From assembly GCA_934169725.1 (NCBI GenBank), contig CAKPOF010000005.1, positions 1 through 64,000 on the forward strand: a stretch of 64,000 bases of DNA. The letters are read 5' to 3'. The position numbers and the translations under genes are program-made. Shown here piece after piece: positions 36,379-44,310 of the stretch. Every line of letters starts with the position of its first letter. Positions within the stretch are counted from its first letter, which is position 1. A model generated the notes under the pieces. It was given only the letters and a program-made list of their open reading frames with translations. It searched no databases and was not told the DNA's origin. The DNA comes from an uncultured Clostridia bacterium. GTDB taxonomy: Bacteria; Bacillota; Clostridia; TANB77; CAG-508.

Positions 36379-36407
36379 ATTTTACCACTATATAAAAACT
36401 TTGTATC
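36379..36407 (-). promoter_or_regulatory. agrBD promoter with weak -35
   Basis: Minus-strand GATACA (36402-36407), 17-nt spacer, TAAAAT (36379-36384). The poor -35 directly abuts three 21-bp repeats, as expected for an activator-dependent promoter. Leader of about 20 nt to the AUA start. Confidence 0.55.
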
Positions 36408-36408
36408 A

Positions 36409-36471
36409 TTTCTTTTATAAAATAGGTTTTTTCTTTTATAAAAAATATTTTTTCTTTTTTTCATAAAATGT
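36409..36471 (-). promoter_or_regulatory. Three 21-bp tandem repeats, candidate AgrA-binding site
   Basis: Read on the plus strand, units start at 36409, 36430 and 36451. The first two begin with the identical TTTCTTTTATAAAA, the third with TTTCTTTT. The exact 21-bp period equals the repeat spacing of known AgrA/LytTR sites (9-bp repeats with 12-bp spacers). It sits just upstream of the agrB -35 box. Confidence 0.55.
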
Positions 36472-36480
36472 TTTATATAA

Positions 36481-36518
36481 AAAAATCCATTTAACACTAG
36501 TGCTAAATGGATTTTTAA
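36481..36518 (-). terminator. Terminator of the RluA-type gene
   Basis: AAAAATCCATTTAACACTAG meets its near-perfect reverse complement, ending at ATTTTT. It lies a few bases past the stop codon of the pseudouridine synthase gene and insulates it from agrB. Confidence 0.85.
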
Positions 36519-36523
36519 CATAT

Positions 36524-37207
36524 TTAATTTATTTCTTTTAATATACACCATGTTCCTATGCTTTCTGGTAAATCTTCAAATTTCATTTTTTTCTTCGTAA
36601 TTGGATGTTCTATTGTAAGTTTATATGCCCATAATGCAATTTGTTTTCCTCTTCCTCTTGTACCGTACTTTTGGTCTCCAAATATACTATGTTTAAAATT
36701 TGATAACTGTACTCTTATTTGATGGTGTCTTCCTGTATGTAAATTTATTTTTATTAACGATAAATTTTTCACTTCATTATATACTAAAACCTTATAATCT
36801 AATATCGCTTTTTTTGCATTTTTTTTATCTTTATTTACTACCTTACTAATATTATTTCTTTCATCTTTATATAAATAATCAACCAAAGTTCCTTCTTTTT
36901 TTGTGAACTTTCCATCAACTACTGCCATATATTCTTTTTTAAAAACTTTTTCTCTAACTTGATTACTAAGTCTCGAAGCAGCTTTTGATGTTTTAGCAAA
37001 AATCATAACTCCACCTACTGGTCTATCAAGTCTATGAACTAACCCAAGATATACATTTCCAGGCTTATTATATTTTTCTTTTATATATTTCTTTATTATA
37101 GTTAACATATCCATATCGCCTGTTTTATCTGACTGTGATGGTATATTAGGTGGTTTTTCTACTACAATTATATGATTATCTTCATATATAATTTTTAGTT
37201 TTTGCAT
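36524..37207 (-). CDS. RluA-family pseudouridine synthase
   Basis: Isomerises uridine to pseudouridine in RNA. The catalytic aspartate is Asp61 in GLVHRLDRPVGGVM. NIPSQSDKTGD precedes it, and the RNA-binding motif LHTGRHHQIRVQL follows. There is no N-terminal S4 domain and the length is 227, as in the short RluA subgroup. The exact target (23S rRNA or tRNA) is not predictable. Only 3 nt separate it from the upstream methyltransferase gene, suggesting a two-gene RNA-modification operon. Confidence 0.92.
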   Translation of the reverse strand: MQKLKIIYEDNHIIVVEKPPNIPSQSDKTGDMDMLTIIKKYIKEKYNKPGNVYLGLVHRLDRPVGGVMIFAKTSKAASRLSNQVREKVFKKEYMAVVDGKFTKKEGTLVDYLYKDERNNISKVVNKDKKNAKKAILDYKVLVYNEVKNLSLIKINLHTGRHHQIRVQLSNFKHSIFGDQKYGTRGRGKQIALWAYKLTIEHPITKKKMKFEDLPESIGTWCILKEIN

Positions 37208-37210
37208 ATA

Positions 37211-38074
37211 TTATTTCTCCCATCTTCCATATATTCCACATGGTAAAACTAATTTTGAATTTTCCATAGGAAGACCTATTTCGCCAGATTCTATCTTACC
37301 TTTATATTTTTTACTAACTGTTAAATTTAATATATCTTCCAAAACTTTGCTTGATATTCCTGTAGTGTATGAATTTATTAGAAAAAACAATGGATTATCT
37401 GATAATATATTTGTACATAATTCAACTAAATCATATATATTGTTTTCAAATTGCCATACTTCACCTTTTGCTCCTCTTCCATATGAAGGTGGGTCCATTA
37501 TTATGGCATCATATTTATTTCCTCTTCTAATTTCACGGTTAACAAATTTAACAACATCATCTACAATAAATCTAACTGGTCTTTCTTGAAATCCTGAGGA
37601 TGTTACATTCTCTTTTGCCCAAGTAGTCATTCCTTTTGAGCTATCTACATGGCATACAGAAGCTCCTGCTGATAAACATGCAACAGTCGCTCCTCCTGTA
37701 TATGCAAACAAATTTAAAACTTTTATATCTCTTTTTTCATTTTTTATTTTACTTATCATCCAATCCCAGTTAACAGCTTGTTCTGGAAATAATCCTGTGT
37801 GTTTAAATCCCATTGGTTTTATATTAAATATTAGATTTTTATATTTTACTTGCCATTGTTTTGGAATTTTCTTTTTAAAATCCCATGCTCCCCCACCTGT
37901 TTTACTTCTTTTATATACAGCATTTATTTCTTTCCATTTATTTGGAAAGCTCTTATTTTTCCAAATAATTTGTGGGTCTGGTCTTGATAATACTACATTT
38001 CCCCATCTTTCTAATTTTTGTCCATCTGCCATATCTAAAATCTTATAATCTTTCCATTCATTTGCTATTTTCAT
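37211..38074 (-). CDS. Class I SAM-dependent (rRNA) methyltransferase, COG1092-like
   Basis: 287-residue methyltransferase. The SAM motif VLNLFAYTGGATVACLSAGA lies at about residues 128-147 and the catalytic-type motif IIMDPPSYGRG at about 200-210. The arrangement follows RlmI/RlmL-like C5-methyltransferases, but the PUA domain is missing. The AGGAGG site (38104-38109) is 29 nt from the ATG, with the hairpin GATAAC / GTTATC between them. If folded, the effective distance is about 12 nt. Downstream pseudouridine synthase gene is 3 nt away. Confidence 0.87.
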   Translation of the reverse strand: MKIANEWKDYKILDMADGQKLERWGNVVLSRPDPQIIWKNKSFPNKWKEINAVYKRSKTGGGAWDFKKKIPKQWQVKYKNLIFNIKPMGFKHTGLFPEQAVNWDWMISKIKNEKRDIKVLNLFAYTGGATVACLSAGASVCHVDSSKGMTTWAKENVTSSGFQERPVRFIVDDVVKFVNREIRRGNKYDAIIMDPPSYGRGAKGEVWQFENNIYDLVELCTNILSDNPLFFLINSYTTGISSKVLEDILNLTVSKKYKGKIESGEIGLPMENSKLVLPCGIYGRWEK

Positions 38075-38140
38075 AATTATCTTGATAACATAATGTTATC
38101 TTACCTCCTATTATTAGAATAGCATTATTTTATCATATTT

Positions 38141-38326
38141 TTACAATGTTTGCAAAATTCTAAAAAAATTATATATCATAATTCCATTTATAGACGCCAA
38201 TATTATTAAAAACATTATTATTGTTATTATCCATTTGTGTTTATATATTTGACTAAATATTTTCTTATTATTTAATTTGTATAAATCTAATATAGCTTCC
38301 CCATAGCTTTCTTTTGTCTCTTTCAT
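38141..38326 (-). CDS. Small membrane protein (61 residues)
   Basis: 61-residue protein with a charged N-terminal half (MKETKESYGEAILDLYKLNN) and one membrane helix at about residues 35-55. The GGGGAGG site before the ATG is strong. I recognise no family. It lies alone between the methyltransferase gene and a divergent promoter. Confidence 0.65.
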   Translation of the reverse strand: MKETKESYGEAILDLYKLNNKKIFSQIYKHKWIITIIMFLIILASINGIMIYNFFRILQTL

Positions 38327-38457
38327 TACATTCCTCCCCTTATAATTTTTATTTCACATTATTTTATTCGACCATTATTTTTTTATTCTATATTTCTTTA
38401 TATTTTGTCAGCTATTTCTTTTTTATTTTTCTTTTTTACCAATAATCGCACAAAAAT

Positions 38458-38486
38458 TTGTATTTTTGCCTATTTTATGCTATAAT
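38458..38486 (+). promoter_or_regulatory. Promoter of the 116-codon membrane-protein gene
   Basis: TTGTAT (38458-38463), 17-nt spacer, TATAAT (38481-38486) with an extended TGC in front. The leader holds an 8-bp hairpin, TTTGAGAA / TTCTCAAA, before the AGGAGG site. Confidence 0.75.
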
Positions 38487-38564
38487 ATATATAGTTTGAG
38501 AAGAAAATTTTCTCAAAGGATTGCAACCTATTATCTTTACATATAAACATTAGGAGGATTTTTT

Positions 38565-38915
38565 ATGAGTAATTTAAAAATTGCAGAAAACAACAACAAC
38601 AATGTCGATGAAAAAAGTTTTGATCAAAAAAGAATCAAAAACGCTAAACGGAAAATACGAAAAAAACTTCGTAGAGCTCAAATTAAAACACTAAGACTAG
38701 TTGCAATCTTGGTTATTTTCGCTTTTCTGGTAGCACTGGTTTTATTGACAACTTTAGTTATTTTAAACCATGTAGCAATCGGAAAAGTATTGGGAAGCAT
38801 TCCAGGTGCTATTGCACATTTCCCAATTGATTGGCTTATTGCGGGAAGCATTGGAGCAGTAATTGGATTTTTAACATGTGGTATTTTTTATAGAATACTT
38901 AATTCTCGTCAATAA
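38565..38915 (+). CDS. Orphan two-helix membrane protein
   Basis: 116-residue protein. An Asn/Lys-rich soluble N-terminus with a very basic stretch (KRKIRKKLRRAQIKTLR, about residues 29-45) precedes two membrane segments (about 46-68 and 86-108) containing Gly-rich helices (AGSIGAVIGFLTCG). The basic stretch suggests an inward N-terminus. No family recognised. Mixed arginine codons (CGG, CGA, CGT with AGA), own promoter and own terminator, as in the other plus-strand orphan genes. Confidence 0.72.
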   Translation: MSNLKIAENNNNNVDEKSFDQKRIKNAKRKIRKKLRRAQIKTLRLVAILVIFAFLVALVLLTTLVILNHVAIGKVLGSIPGAIAHFPIDWLIAGSIGAVIGFLTCGIFYRILNSRQ

Positions 38916-38927
38916 CCAAAAAAGAAT

Positions 38928-38960
38928 AAAAGACCGTATCATTTTTTGATACTGTCTTTT
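38928..38960. terminator. Bidirectional terminator between the orphan gene and uvrC
   Basis: AAAAGACCGTATCA pairs, with one mismatch, with TGATACTGTCTTTT around a 5-nt T loop. It serves the plus-strand gene and overlaps the uvrC stop codon (38939). Confidence 0.88.
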
Positions 38961-40756
38961 ATCTTTTTCGCTAATTCTTCTGTTATCCCTTTTACACTTC
39001 TTATTTCATCTACTGATGCTTTTCTTATGTTCTCAACACTTCCAAATTTCTTTAATAATTCTTGTTTTTTTACTTTCCCTATACCTGTTATATTATCAAG
39101 TTCTGATTTTGTTATATCTTTATCTCTTAATTTTCTATGGTATGTAATCGCCGTATCATGTACAGTATCTTGAAATTTTGTAATTAAATTCATAAGATTT
39201 TGCGATATTTCTAATTCATTCCTATTTTCATCCATTAATGCTCTAGTTTGATGTTTATCATTTTTTACCATTCCATAAACTTTTATATCTAATCCATCAA
39301 TCTTTCCATCATATTCTTTTTTTATATTGTTTATCGCTTGTTTAGTTGCTCTGATTTGTGTAATACCTCCATCAGCAAATATTACATCTGGTAATTTTCC
39401 AAATCCTCCATTTACATTTTCTATTGAATGTCTTAATCTTCTCATTATTACTTCTTCCATACATTTTGGATCATCTTGTCCATATACTGTTTTTATTTTA
39501 AATCTCCTTGATAAATTTCTTTTTATAACACCATCTTGCATTACACACATTGCTGCAACCATATATTCCCCTGATATGTTTGATATATCATAAGTTTCAA
39601 TTTTTCTTGGTAATTTATCCATTTTTAAAACTTTTTTTAGTTCCATTAAATTTTCACTTTTATCTTTTTCTTTATTTTGTAATGTAACCTTACTATTCAA
39701 TTCTGCCATTTCGACAAACCTAAGTTTTTCGCCTTTTTTTGGTGTTTTTATTTCCACTTTTTTTCCTAATTCTGTGGATAACCATTTTTCAATTGACTCT
39801 TTATCCTCTATTTCCTCTCTTATCATAATTTTATTTGGAATATTTGGATTATCAAAATAATATTGTTTTATAAATCCAGATAAAATTTCGCTATCTTCCA
39901 TATCACTTAAGTCACTATAAAAATAGTGTTCTCTACCTATCATTTTACTGCCTCTTACAAAAAATATCTCTATACAAACTTCTAAATCTGATTTTGCAAT
40001 ACCTATTACATCAATATTATTTTCTGATATATTAGAAACTTTTTGTTTTTCAGATGCTCTTTCTATTGCCTGTTTTCTATCTCTTAAATCTGCTGCCTTT
40101 TCATATTCCATATTTTGGGATGCTTGTTGCATCTGCATTTCTAAATCTTTTAATACTTTTGATGTTTTTCCATCTAATAAATCTATTATTTCTTTTATCT
40201 GCTCATTATATTCTTGTTTATCTACTTTACCAACACATGGAGCCATACATCTACCAATATGATAATTTAAACATGGTCTAGCTCTTTCTTTTAAAACTTT
40301 ACATTGATGTATTTTATATCGTCCTTTTATAAAATCTAACATTTCTTTAGCTGCTCCAGGATTTGCATATGGTCCAAAATATTTAGAACTGTCATTTATA
40401 ATTCTTCTTGTATAATACACCCCTGGATATTCTGATTTCACATCAATTTTTATATATGGATATGTTTTGTCATCTTTTAATAAAACATTAAATTTAGGTC
40501 TATTTTTCTTTATTAAATTACACTCTAATATTAATGCTTCAGCCTCATTATCTACAACTATGTATTCAAAATGGTCTATCAAAGAAACCATTTTTTCTAT
40601 TCTAGCTGTTTTATTATTTTTTCTAAAATATTGCCTAACTCTATTTTTTAAAGATATAGCTTTTCCAACATATATAATTTTATCATCTTTATCATGCATA
40701 ATATATACACCTGGTTTACTAGGCAATTTTTTTAATTCTTCTTCTATATTAAACAT
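38939..40756 (-). CDS. uvrC: UvrABC system protein C
   Basis: Dual-incision nuclease of nucleotide excision repair. GIY-YIG domain at residues 12-95 (PGVYIMHDKDDKIIYVGKA), a four-Cys-like cluster (CKVLKERARPCLNYHIGRC with further CVG), the UVR domain (about 200-235), the RNase H-like 3' cut domain (ISGEYMVAAMCVMQDG, FADGGITQI), and C-terminal helix-hairpin-helix motifs (DNITGIGKVKKQELLKKFGS). Length 605 is standard. uvrA and uvrB are not in the window. AGAGGA site. Confidence 0.96.
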   Translation of the reverse strand: MFNIEEELKKLPSKPGVYIMHDKDDKIIYVGKAISLKNRVRQYFRKNNKTARIEKMVSLIDHFEYIVVDNEAEALILECNLIKKNRPKFNVLLKDDKTYPYIKIDVKSEYPGVYYTRRIINDSSKYFGPYANPGAAKEMLDFIKGRYKIHQCKVLKERARPCLNYHIGRCMAPCVGKVDKQEYNEQIKEIIDLLDGKTSKVLKDLEMQMQQASQNMEYEKAADLRDRKQAIERASEKQKVSNISENNIDVIGIAKSDLEVCIEIFFVRGSKMIGREHYFYSDLSDMEDSEILSGFIKQYYFDNPNIPNKIMIREEIEDKESIEKWLSTELGKKVEIKTPKKGEKLRFVEMAELNSKVTLQNKEKDKSENLMELKKVLKMDKLPRKIETYDISNISGEYMVAAMCVMQDGVIKRNLSRRFKIKTVYGQDDPKCMEEVIMRRLRHSIENVNGGFGKLPDVIFADGGITQIRATKQAINNIKKEYDGKIDGLDIKVYGMVKNDKHQTRALMDENRNELEISQNLMNLITKFQDTVHDTAITYHRKLRDKDITKSELDNITGIGKVKKQELLKKFGSVENIRKASVDEIRSVKGITEELAKKIKDSIKK

Positions 40757-40851
40757 TTCTATTCCTCTTTTTAACTATTTTACTTATAATTATATCTAAA
40801 AAAAATAGTTTTATCAAATTCAAATTTTTAATATATATTAAGAATTTGATA

Positions 40852-40985
40852 ATATTTTGTTTTGAAATACCGCGTAAGCGATCAAACGAACGATAGTGAG
40901 TGCGAATTGGAGCAAACTACATACTAATAATTTTTATATGTGGTTTGCGACACCAAGGTATGAAAAAACAATATATATCAAATTA
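40852..40985 (+). repeat. MITE-like hairpin repeat, copy 2
   Basis: Complete core with left arm, one-sided GCGTAAGCGATC segment, GCAAACTACATA / TATGTGGTTTGC pair and right arm. The termini extend to about 40810 and 41020 (TGTAAATTGTAA at the right). It lies between uvrC and the glmS leader, in a 628-nt region otherwise occupied by the glmS promoter and ribozyme. Confidence 0.82.
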
Positions 40986-41061
40986 AAAAAGATTTATTAA
41001 AAAAATGTAAATTGTAAAAACTAACATTTAATATTAAAAAAATAAAATTTTTTAATAAGAC

Positions 41062-41088
41062 TTGCTTATTTTTTTCTTTTAGTATAAT
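41062..41088 (+). promoter_or_regulatory. Promoter of glmS
   Basis: TTGCTT (41062-41067) and TATAAT (41083-41088), with a short 15-nt spacer. A second overlapping TATAAT at 41088-41093 may also serve. About 60 nt upstream of the ribozyme cleavage site. Confidence 0.55.
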
Positions 41089-41149
41089 ATAATAAAAGTA
41101 AATTGAAAGTATGCAAAAAATTTTTAGAAAGGAGTTTTTAATTTAATAT

Positions 41150-41325
41150 CTAGCGCCTGGACATTTTTATGTTGACGAGGTTCAAGGTTATCGAAATATT
41201 CGGCGGATGCCTTGATGGCTTTAACTTATGGTCATTAATATTGATAAAAAAAGTAATAGTGATGTTACAACAAAATTCAATATGTATAAGTTTATTTTGC
41301 ATGCCTTTAATTCCAAAATTTCTTT
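41150..41325 (+). ncRNA. glmS ribozyme (glucosamine-6-phosphate riboswitch)
   Basis: Self-cleaving riboswitch that destroys the glmS mRNA when glucosamine-6-phosphate is abundant. The diagnostic core is present: TAGCGCC at 41151 (cleavage between 41152 and 41153), TGTTGACGAGG, AGGTTATCGAAATATTCGG and CGGATGCCTTGATGGC. Further 3' helices extend to about 41325. It ends about 60 nt before the glmS start codon. The pseudoknot core is intact, so activity is expected. The 3' boundary is approximate. Confidence 0.93.
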
Positions 41326-41384
41326 TTAGAAATAAATAAAATTTAATTAAAAGCAATATAATTTGCTTGAATGGAGGATTTATT

Positions 41385-43226
41385 ATGTGTGGAATTGTAG
41401 GTTACATTGGTAAACAAAAAGCTAGTCCAATTTTAATCAATGGACTAATAAGATTAGAATATAGAGGTTATGATTCAGCAGGAATCTCTACTATAGAGCC
41501 TGATGGATTATCTGTAATGAAAGATAAAGGTAGAGTAAAAAATCTATATAACCTAAATGGTATTGATGATTTAAAGGGAACTATTGGTATTGCTCATACT
41601 AGATGGGCAACTCATGGTAAACCATCTAAAGAAAATGCTCACCCTCATCAAGATAATTCAAAAACTTTTAGTGTTGTTCATAATGGTATTATCGAAAATT
41701 ATAATGAATTAAGAAAATTTTTAATTGATAATGGTTATACTTTCTATTCTGATACAGATACAGAAATTATACCAAACTTAATCCATTATTATTATGTTAA
41801 AGAAAATAGTAATGATAAAAAAATTAATCTTTTAAAAGCAATTCAACAAACATGTTCTGATTTAAAAGGTAGTTTTGCTTTAGAAATAATTTGTAAAGAC
41901 TTCCCTGACAATATGGTTGTTGTAAGAAAAGATAGCCCACTAGTTATAGGTAAAGGTGATGGAGAAAACTACATTTCTTCTGATATTCCAGCAATTTTAT
42001 CATTTACTAGAAATTTCTATTTTCTAAATGATTATGAATTTGCTTTTTTATCAAGAGAAAATATAGAGTTTTATGATAAAGATTTAAATAAAACAGAAAA
42101 AAATGTTCAAGTTATTGAATGGGATGCTACAGGTAGTGAAAAAAATGGTTACGAAGATTTTATGTTAAAAGAAATTTTTGAACAACCAACTGCTATTCGT
42201 GAAACTATTGGTGCTAAATTTAGCCAAGGTTCAAAATGTACATTTAATGAATTGAATTTTACAAAAGAATATTTATCAAGTATAAAAAGAATATATATCG
42301 TTGCCTGTGGTACAGCTATGCATGCTGGTTTAGTTGGTAAAGATATGATTGAAAAAATATGTAGAATACAAACCGAAGTAGATATTGCTTCTGAATTTAG
42401 ATATAGAAATCCATTGGTTGATGAAGAAACTTTATGTATCTTTACTTCTCAATCTGGTGAAACAGCAGATACAATAGCTGCATTAAAATTATCAAAAGAA
42501 AAAGGTGCAAAAACAATAGCTATAACAAATGTTATAGGAAGTTCTATTACAAGAGAAGCAGATTATTCTATTTATACTCATGCTGGTCCTGAAATAGCTG
42601 TTGCATCAACTAAAGCATATACTTCACAAGTTGCTTTATTTGCAGTATTATCAATATATTTTGCTGAAACATTAGGTCATGATCCAAAAGATTTCGCTGA
42701 TTTAAAAAATGAAATTTTAGAATTACCTAAAAAGATAGAAGAATGTTTGAAACTAAATGATACTATAAAAGATTTTGCCAAAAAAGTTTATACCGAAAAA
42801 GATATGTTCTTTATTGGTAGAGGTATCGATGAAACTGTTTCAAGAGAAGGTTCTTTAAAAGTAAAAGAAGTTTCATATATTCATTCTGAAAGTTATGCAG
42901 CAGGTGAATTAAAACATGGTGCTATTGCCTTAATTGAAAAAGGAGTTACTGTTGTTGGAGTTATGACAGACCCAACTTTAGTAGAAAAAACTGTTAGCAA
43001 TATACAAGAAGTTGTTACTCGTGGTGCTAAAACTTTAATCGTAACAAATCAAAATATAGATAAATCAATGTTTGATACTGTTTTAAATATACCAGATGTA
43101 GACCCAAGTATCTCACCTATTTTATCTGTTGTACCTTTACAATTATTTGCTTATTATATTGCAAAAGAAAAAGGCTTAGATGTTGACAAACCAAGAAATT
43201 TAGCCAAATCTGTAACAGTTGAATAA
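41385..43226 (+). CDS. glmS: Glutamine-fructose-6-phosphate aminotransferase GlmS
   Basis: Makes glucosamine-6-phosphate from fructose-6-phosphate and glutamine, the first step of UDP-GlcNAc and cell-wall synthesis. Start at 41385 gives MCGIVGYIG, with Cys2 becoming the N-terminal catalytic cysteine after Met removal; GGAGG lies 9 nt upstream. The glutaminase domain has HTRWATHGKPS. Two SIS domains carry the phospho-sugar binding TSQSGETADT and the C-terminal DKPRNLAKSVTVE typical of GlmS. Length 613. Feedback is through the ribozyme in its leader. Confidence 0.97.
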   Translation: MCGIVGYIGKQKASPILINGLIRLEYRGYDSAGISTIEPDGLSVMKDKGRVKNLYNLNGIDDLKGTIGIAHTRWATHGKPSKENAHPHQDNSKTFSVVHNGIIENYNELRKFLIDNGYTFYSDTDTEIIPNLIHYYYVKENSNDKKINLLKAIQQTCSDLKGSFALEIICKDFPDNMVVVRKDSPLVIGKGDGENYISSDIPAILSFTRNFYFLNDYEFAFLSRENIEFYDKDLNKTEKNVQVIEWDATGSEKNGYEDFMLKEIFEQPTAIRETIGAKFSQGSKCTFNELNFTKEYLSSIKRIYIVACGTAMHAGLVGKDMIEKICRIQTEVDIASEFRYRNPLVDEETLCIFTSQSGETADTIAALKLSKEKGAKTIAITNVIGSSITREADYSIYTHAGPEIAVASTKAYTSQVALFAVLSIYFAETLGHDPKDFADLKNEILELPKKIEECLKLNDTIKDFAKKVYTEKDMFFIGRGIDETVSREGSLKVKEVSYIHSESYAAGELKHGAIALIEKGVTVVGVMTDPTLVEKTVSNIQEVVTRGAKTLIVTNQNIDKSMFDTVLNIPDVDPSISPILSVVPLQLFAYYIAKEKGLDVDKPRNLAKSVTVE

Positions 43227-43239
43227 AATAAAAACCAAA

Positions 43240-43274
43240 AAATATCACTATAAATTTACATAGTGATATTTTTT
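43240..43274. terminator. Bidirectional terminator glmS/bofA
   Basis: AATATCACTAT pairs with ATAGTGATATT around an 8-nt loop, with Ts on one side and As on the other. Serves glmS and the convergent bofA, whose stop is at 43274. Confidence 0.88.
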
Positions 43275-43534
43275 TATCCTATTAAAAGTTTTATTATAAT
43301 CAAACATACTACACCTGGCAATCCTAATAACCCTATAATTATACTATTTATAATGTTTAATCCTATATGAAAATTGAAATTTGCACCTATAATGTTCACA
43401 ATATATATTATGATTCCGCCAAATATTGAATTTAATAACAATTTTAATACCTTTTTTATTGGAACTATAAATATTTTTCCAATAATGAATATAAAACATA
43501 TACAAGCTAAATATGTAATGATATTAGAATCCAT
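43274..43534 (-). CDS. bofA: Pro-sigma-K processing inhibitor BofA family protein
   Basis: 86-residue membrane protein of the BofA family. In Bacillus BofA holds the SpoIVFB protease inactive until the forespore signal arrives. Two to three hydrophobic segments are visible, with NSIFGGIIIYIVNIIG and NSIIIGLLGLPGVVCLI near the C-terminus, as in the family. Preceded by yaaL, the same order as recR-yaaL-bofA in B. subtilis. GGAGG before ATG. Confidence 0.88.
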   Translation of the reverse strand: MDSNIITYLACICFIFIIGKIFIVPIKKVLKLLLNSIFGGIIIYIVNIIGANFNFHIGLNIINSIIIGLLGLPGVVCLIIIKLLIG

Positions 43535-43598
43535 TTTATACCTCCAATTAATAACATATATCTTTTTAATTATTATGCTATTAACCGGACAAATAGAC

Positions 43599-43880
43599 CT
43601 ATCCTACCTCTTCATTTAATAATCTATATTTTATATCATTTATCATATCTACTGTTATTCCCTTAATTTTTGCCAATCTAATTAAATAATTAAGTTTTGC
43701 TTGGTTGGCTTTTATTTGGTATATATAATAATCAACTAATTCATCTTGTGCATACTCAAAATTTTTATTAGCATTTTTTATTTCATTTTTTGTCATAATT
43801 ATATTTTTAATTAATTCTATCTCTTTTTCTCTTTCATCTAAATTTTCTATATTTTTTTCCTTTATATATCCATCAATCAT
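43599..43880 (-). CDS. yaaL: YaaL family protein (DUF2508)
   Basis: 93-residue helical protein of the DUF2508/YaaL family, unknown function, usually encoded between recR and bofA. The middle contains IKNANKNFEYAQDELVDYY, a family feature. The GGGGG site is just before the ATG. bofA follows after 64 nt. recR is not found upstream; a repeat and the orphan TraG gene are there instead. Confidence 0.82.
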   Translation of the reverse strand: MIDGYIKEKNIENLDEREKEIELIKNIIMTKNEIKNANKNFEYAQDELVDYYIYQIKANQAKLNYLIRLAKIKGITVDMINDIKYRLLNEEVG

Positions 43881-43990
43881 ACATTTCCCCCAATAATATT
43901 ATTATTCAATTGTATTATATTCAATTTTATATTTTTTATACTTGTATTTGTTAATAACTAAAACAATCGTGTATGAATCAATATTTATAA

Positions 43991-44204
43991 GTTGCAATTT
44001 ACAGTTTATAAAATAAATCATTTTTAAATTTAATAATATATTGTTTTTTCATACCTTGGTGTCGCAAACCACATATAAAATTTTTATTATGTCGTTTGCT
44101 CCAATTCGCACTCACTATCGTTCGTTTGATCGCTTACGCGGTATTTCAAAACAATATATTATTAAATTTTTATAAGTTAAATATTTTGAACTGTGAATTG
44201 TAAC
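43991..44204 (-). repeat. MITE-like hairpin repeat, copy 3 (reverse orientation, complete)
   Basis: The best preserved copy, 214 bp, bounded by inverted ends GTTGCAATTTACAG and CTGTGAATTGTAAC. Inside are the paired arms and the conserved one-sided segment in reverse (CGCTTACGC). It is oriented opposite to the other copies. It lies between yaaL and the orphan TraG gene and is followed at 44244 by that gene's promoter. Confidence 0.88.
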
Positions 44205-44243
44205 ATTTATAAAAAATAATATGTACAAATTTAGTCAAAACCC

Positions 44244-44272
44244 TTGTTTTTTTAGCGTTTTTGTAGGATAAT
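44244..44272 (+). promoter_or_regulatory. Promoter of the TraG-like gene
   Basis: TTGTTT (44244-44249), 17-nt spacer, GATAAT (44267-44272), 38 nt before the start codon. It lies immediately outside the repeat's terminus. Confidence 0.6.
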
Positions 44273-44310
44273 ATATGTGTGTATTTTTAATTTTCGAAAG
44301 GATATTTTAA

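Noticed and set aside
36348..36551. Minus-strand 67-codon frame upstream of agrB
   Set aside because: It runs over the terminator of the RluA-type gene and the 21-bp repeats and has no ribosome binding site.
41150..41356. Minus-strand open frame of 68 codons
   Set aside because: It is the antisense of the glmS ribozyme, whose conserved core is on the plus strand; no ribosome binding site.
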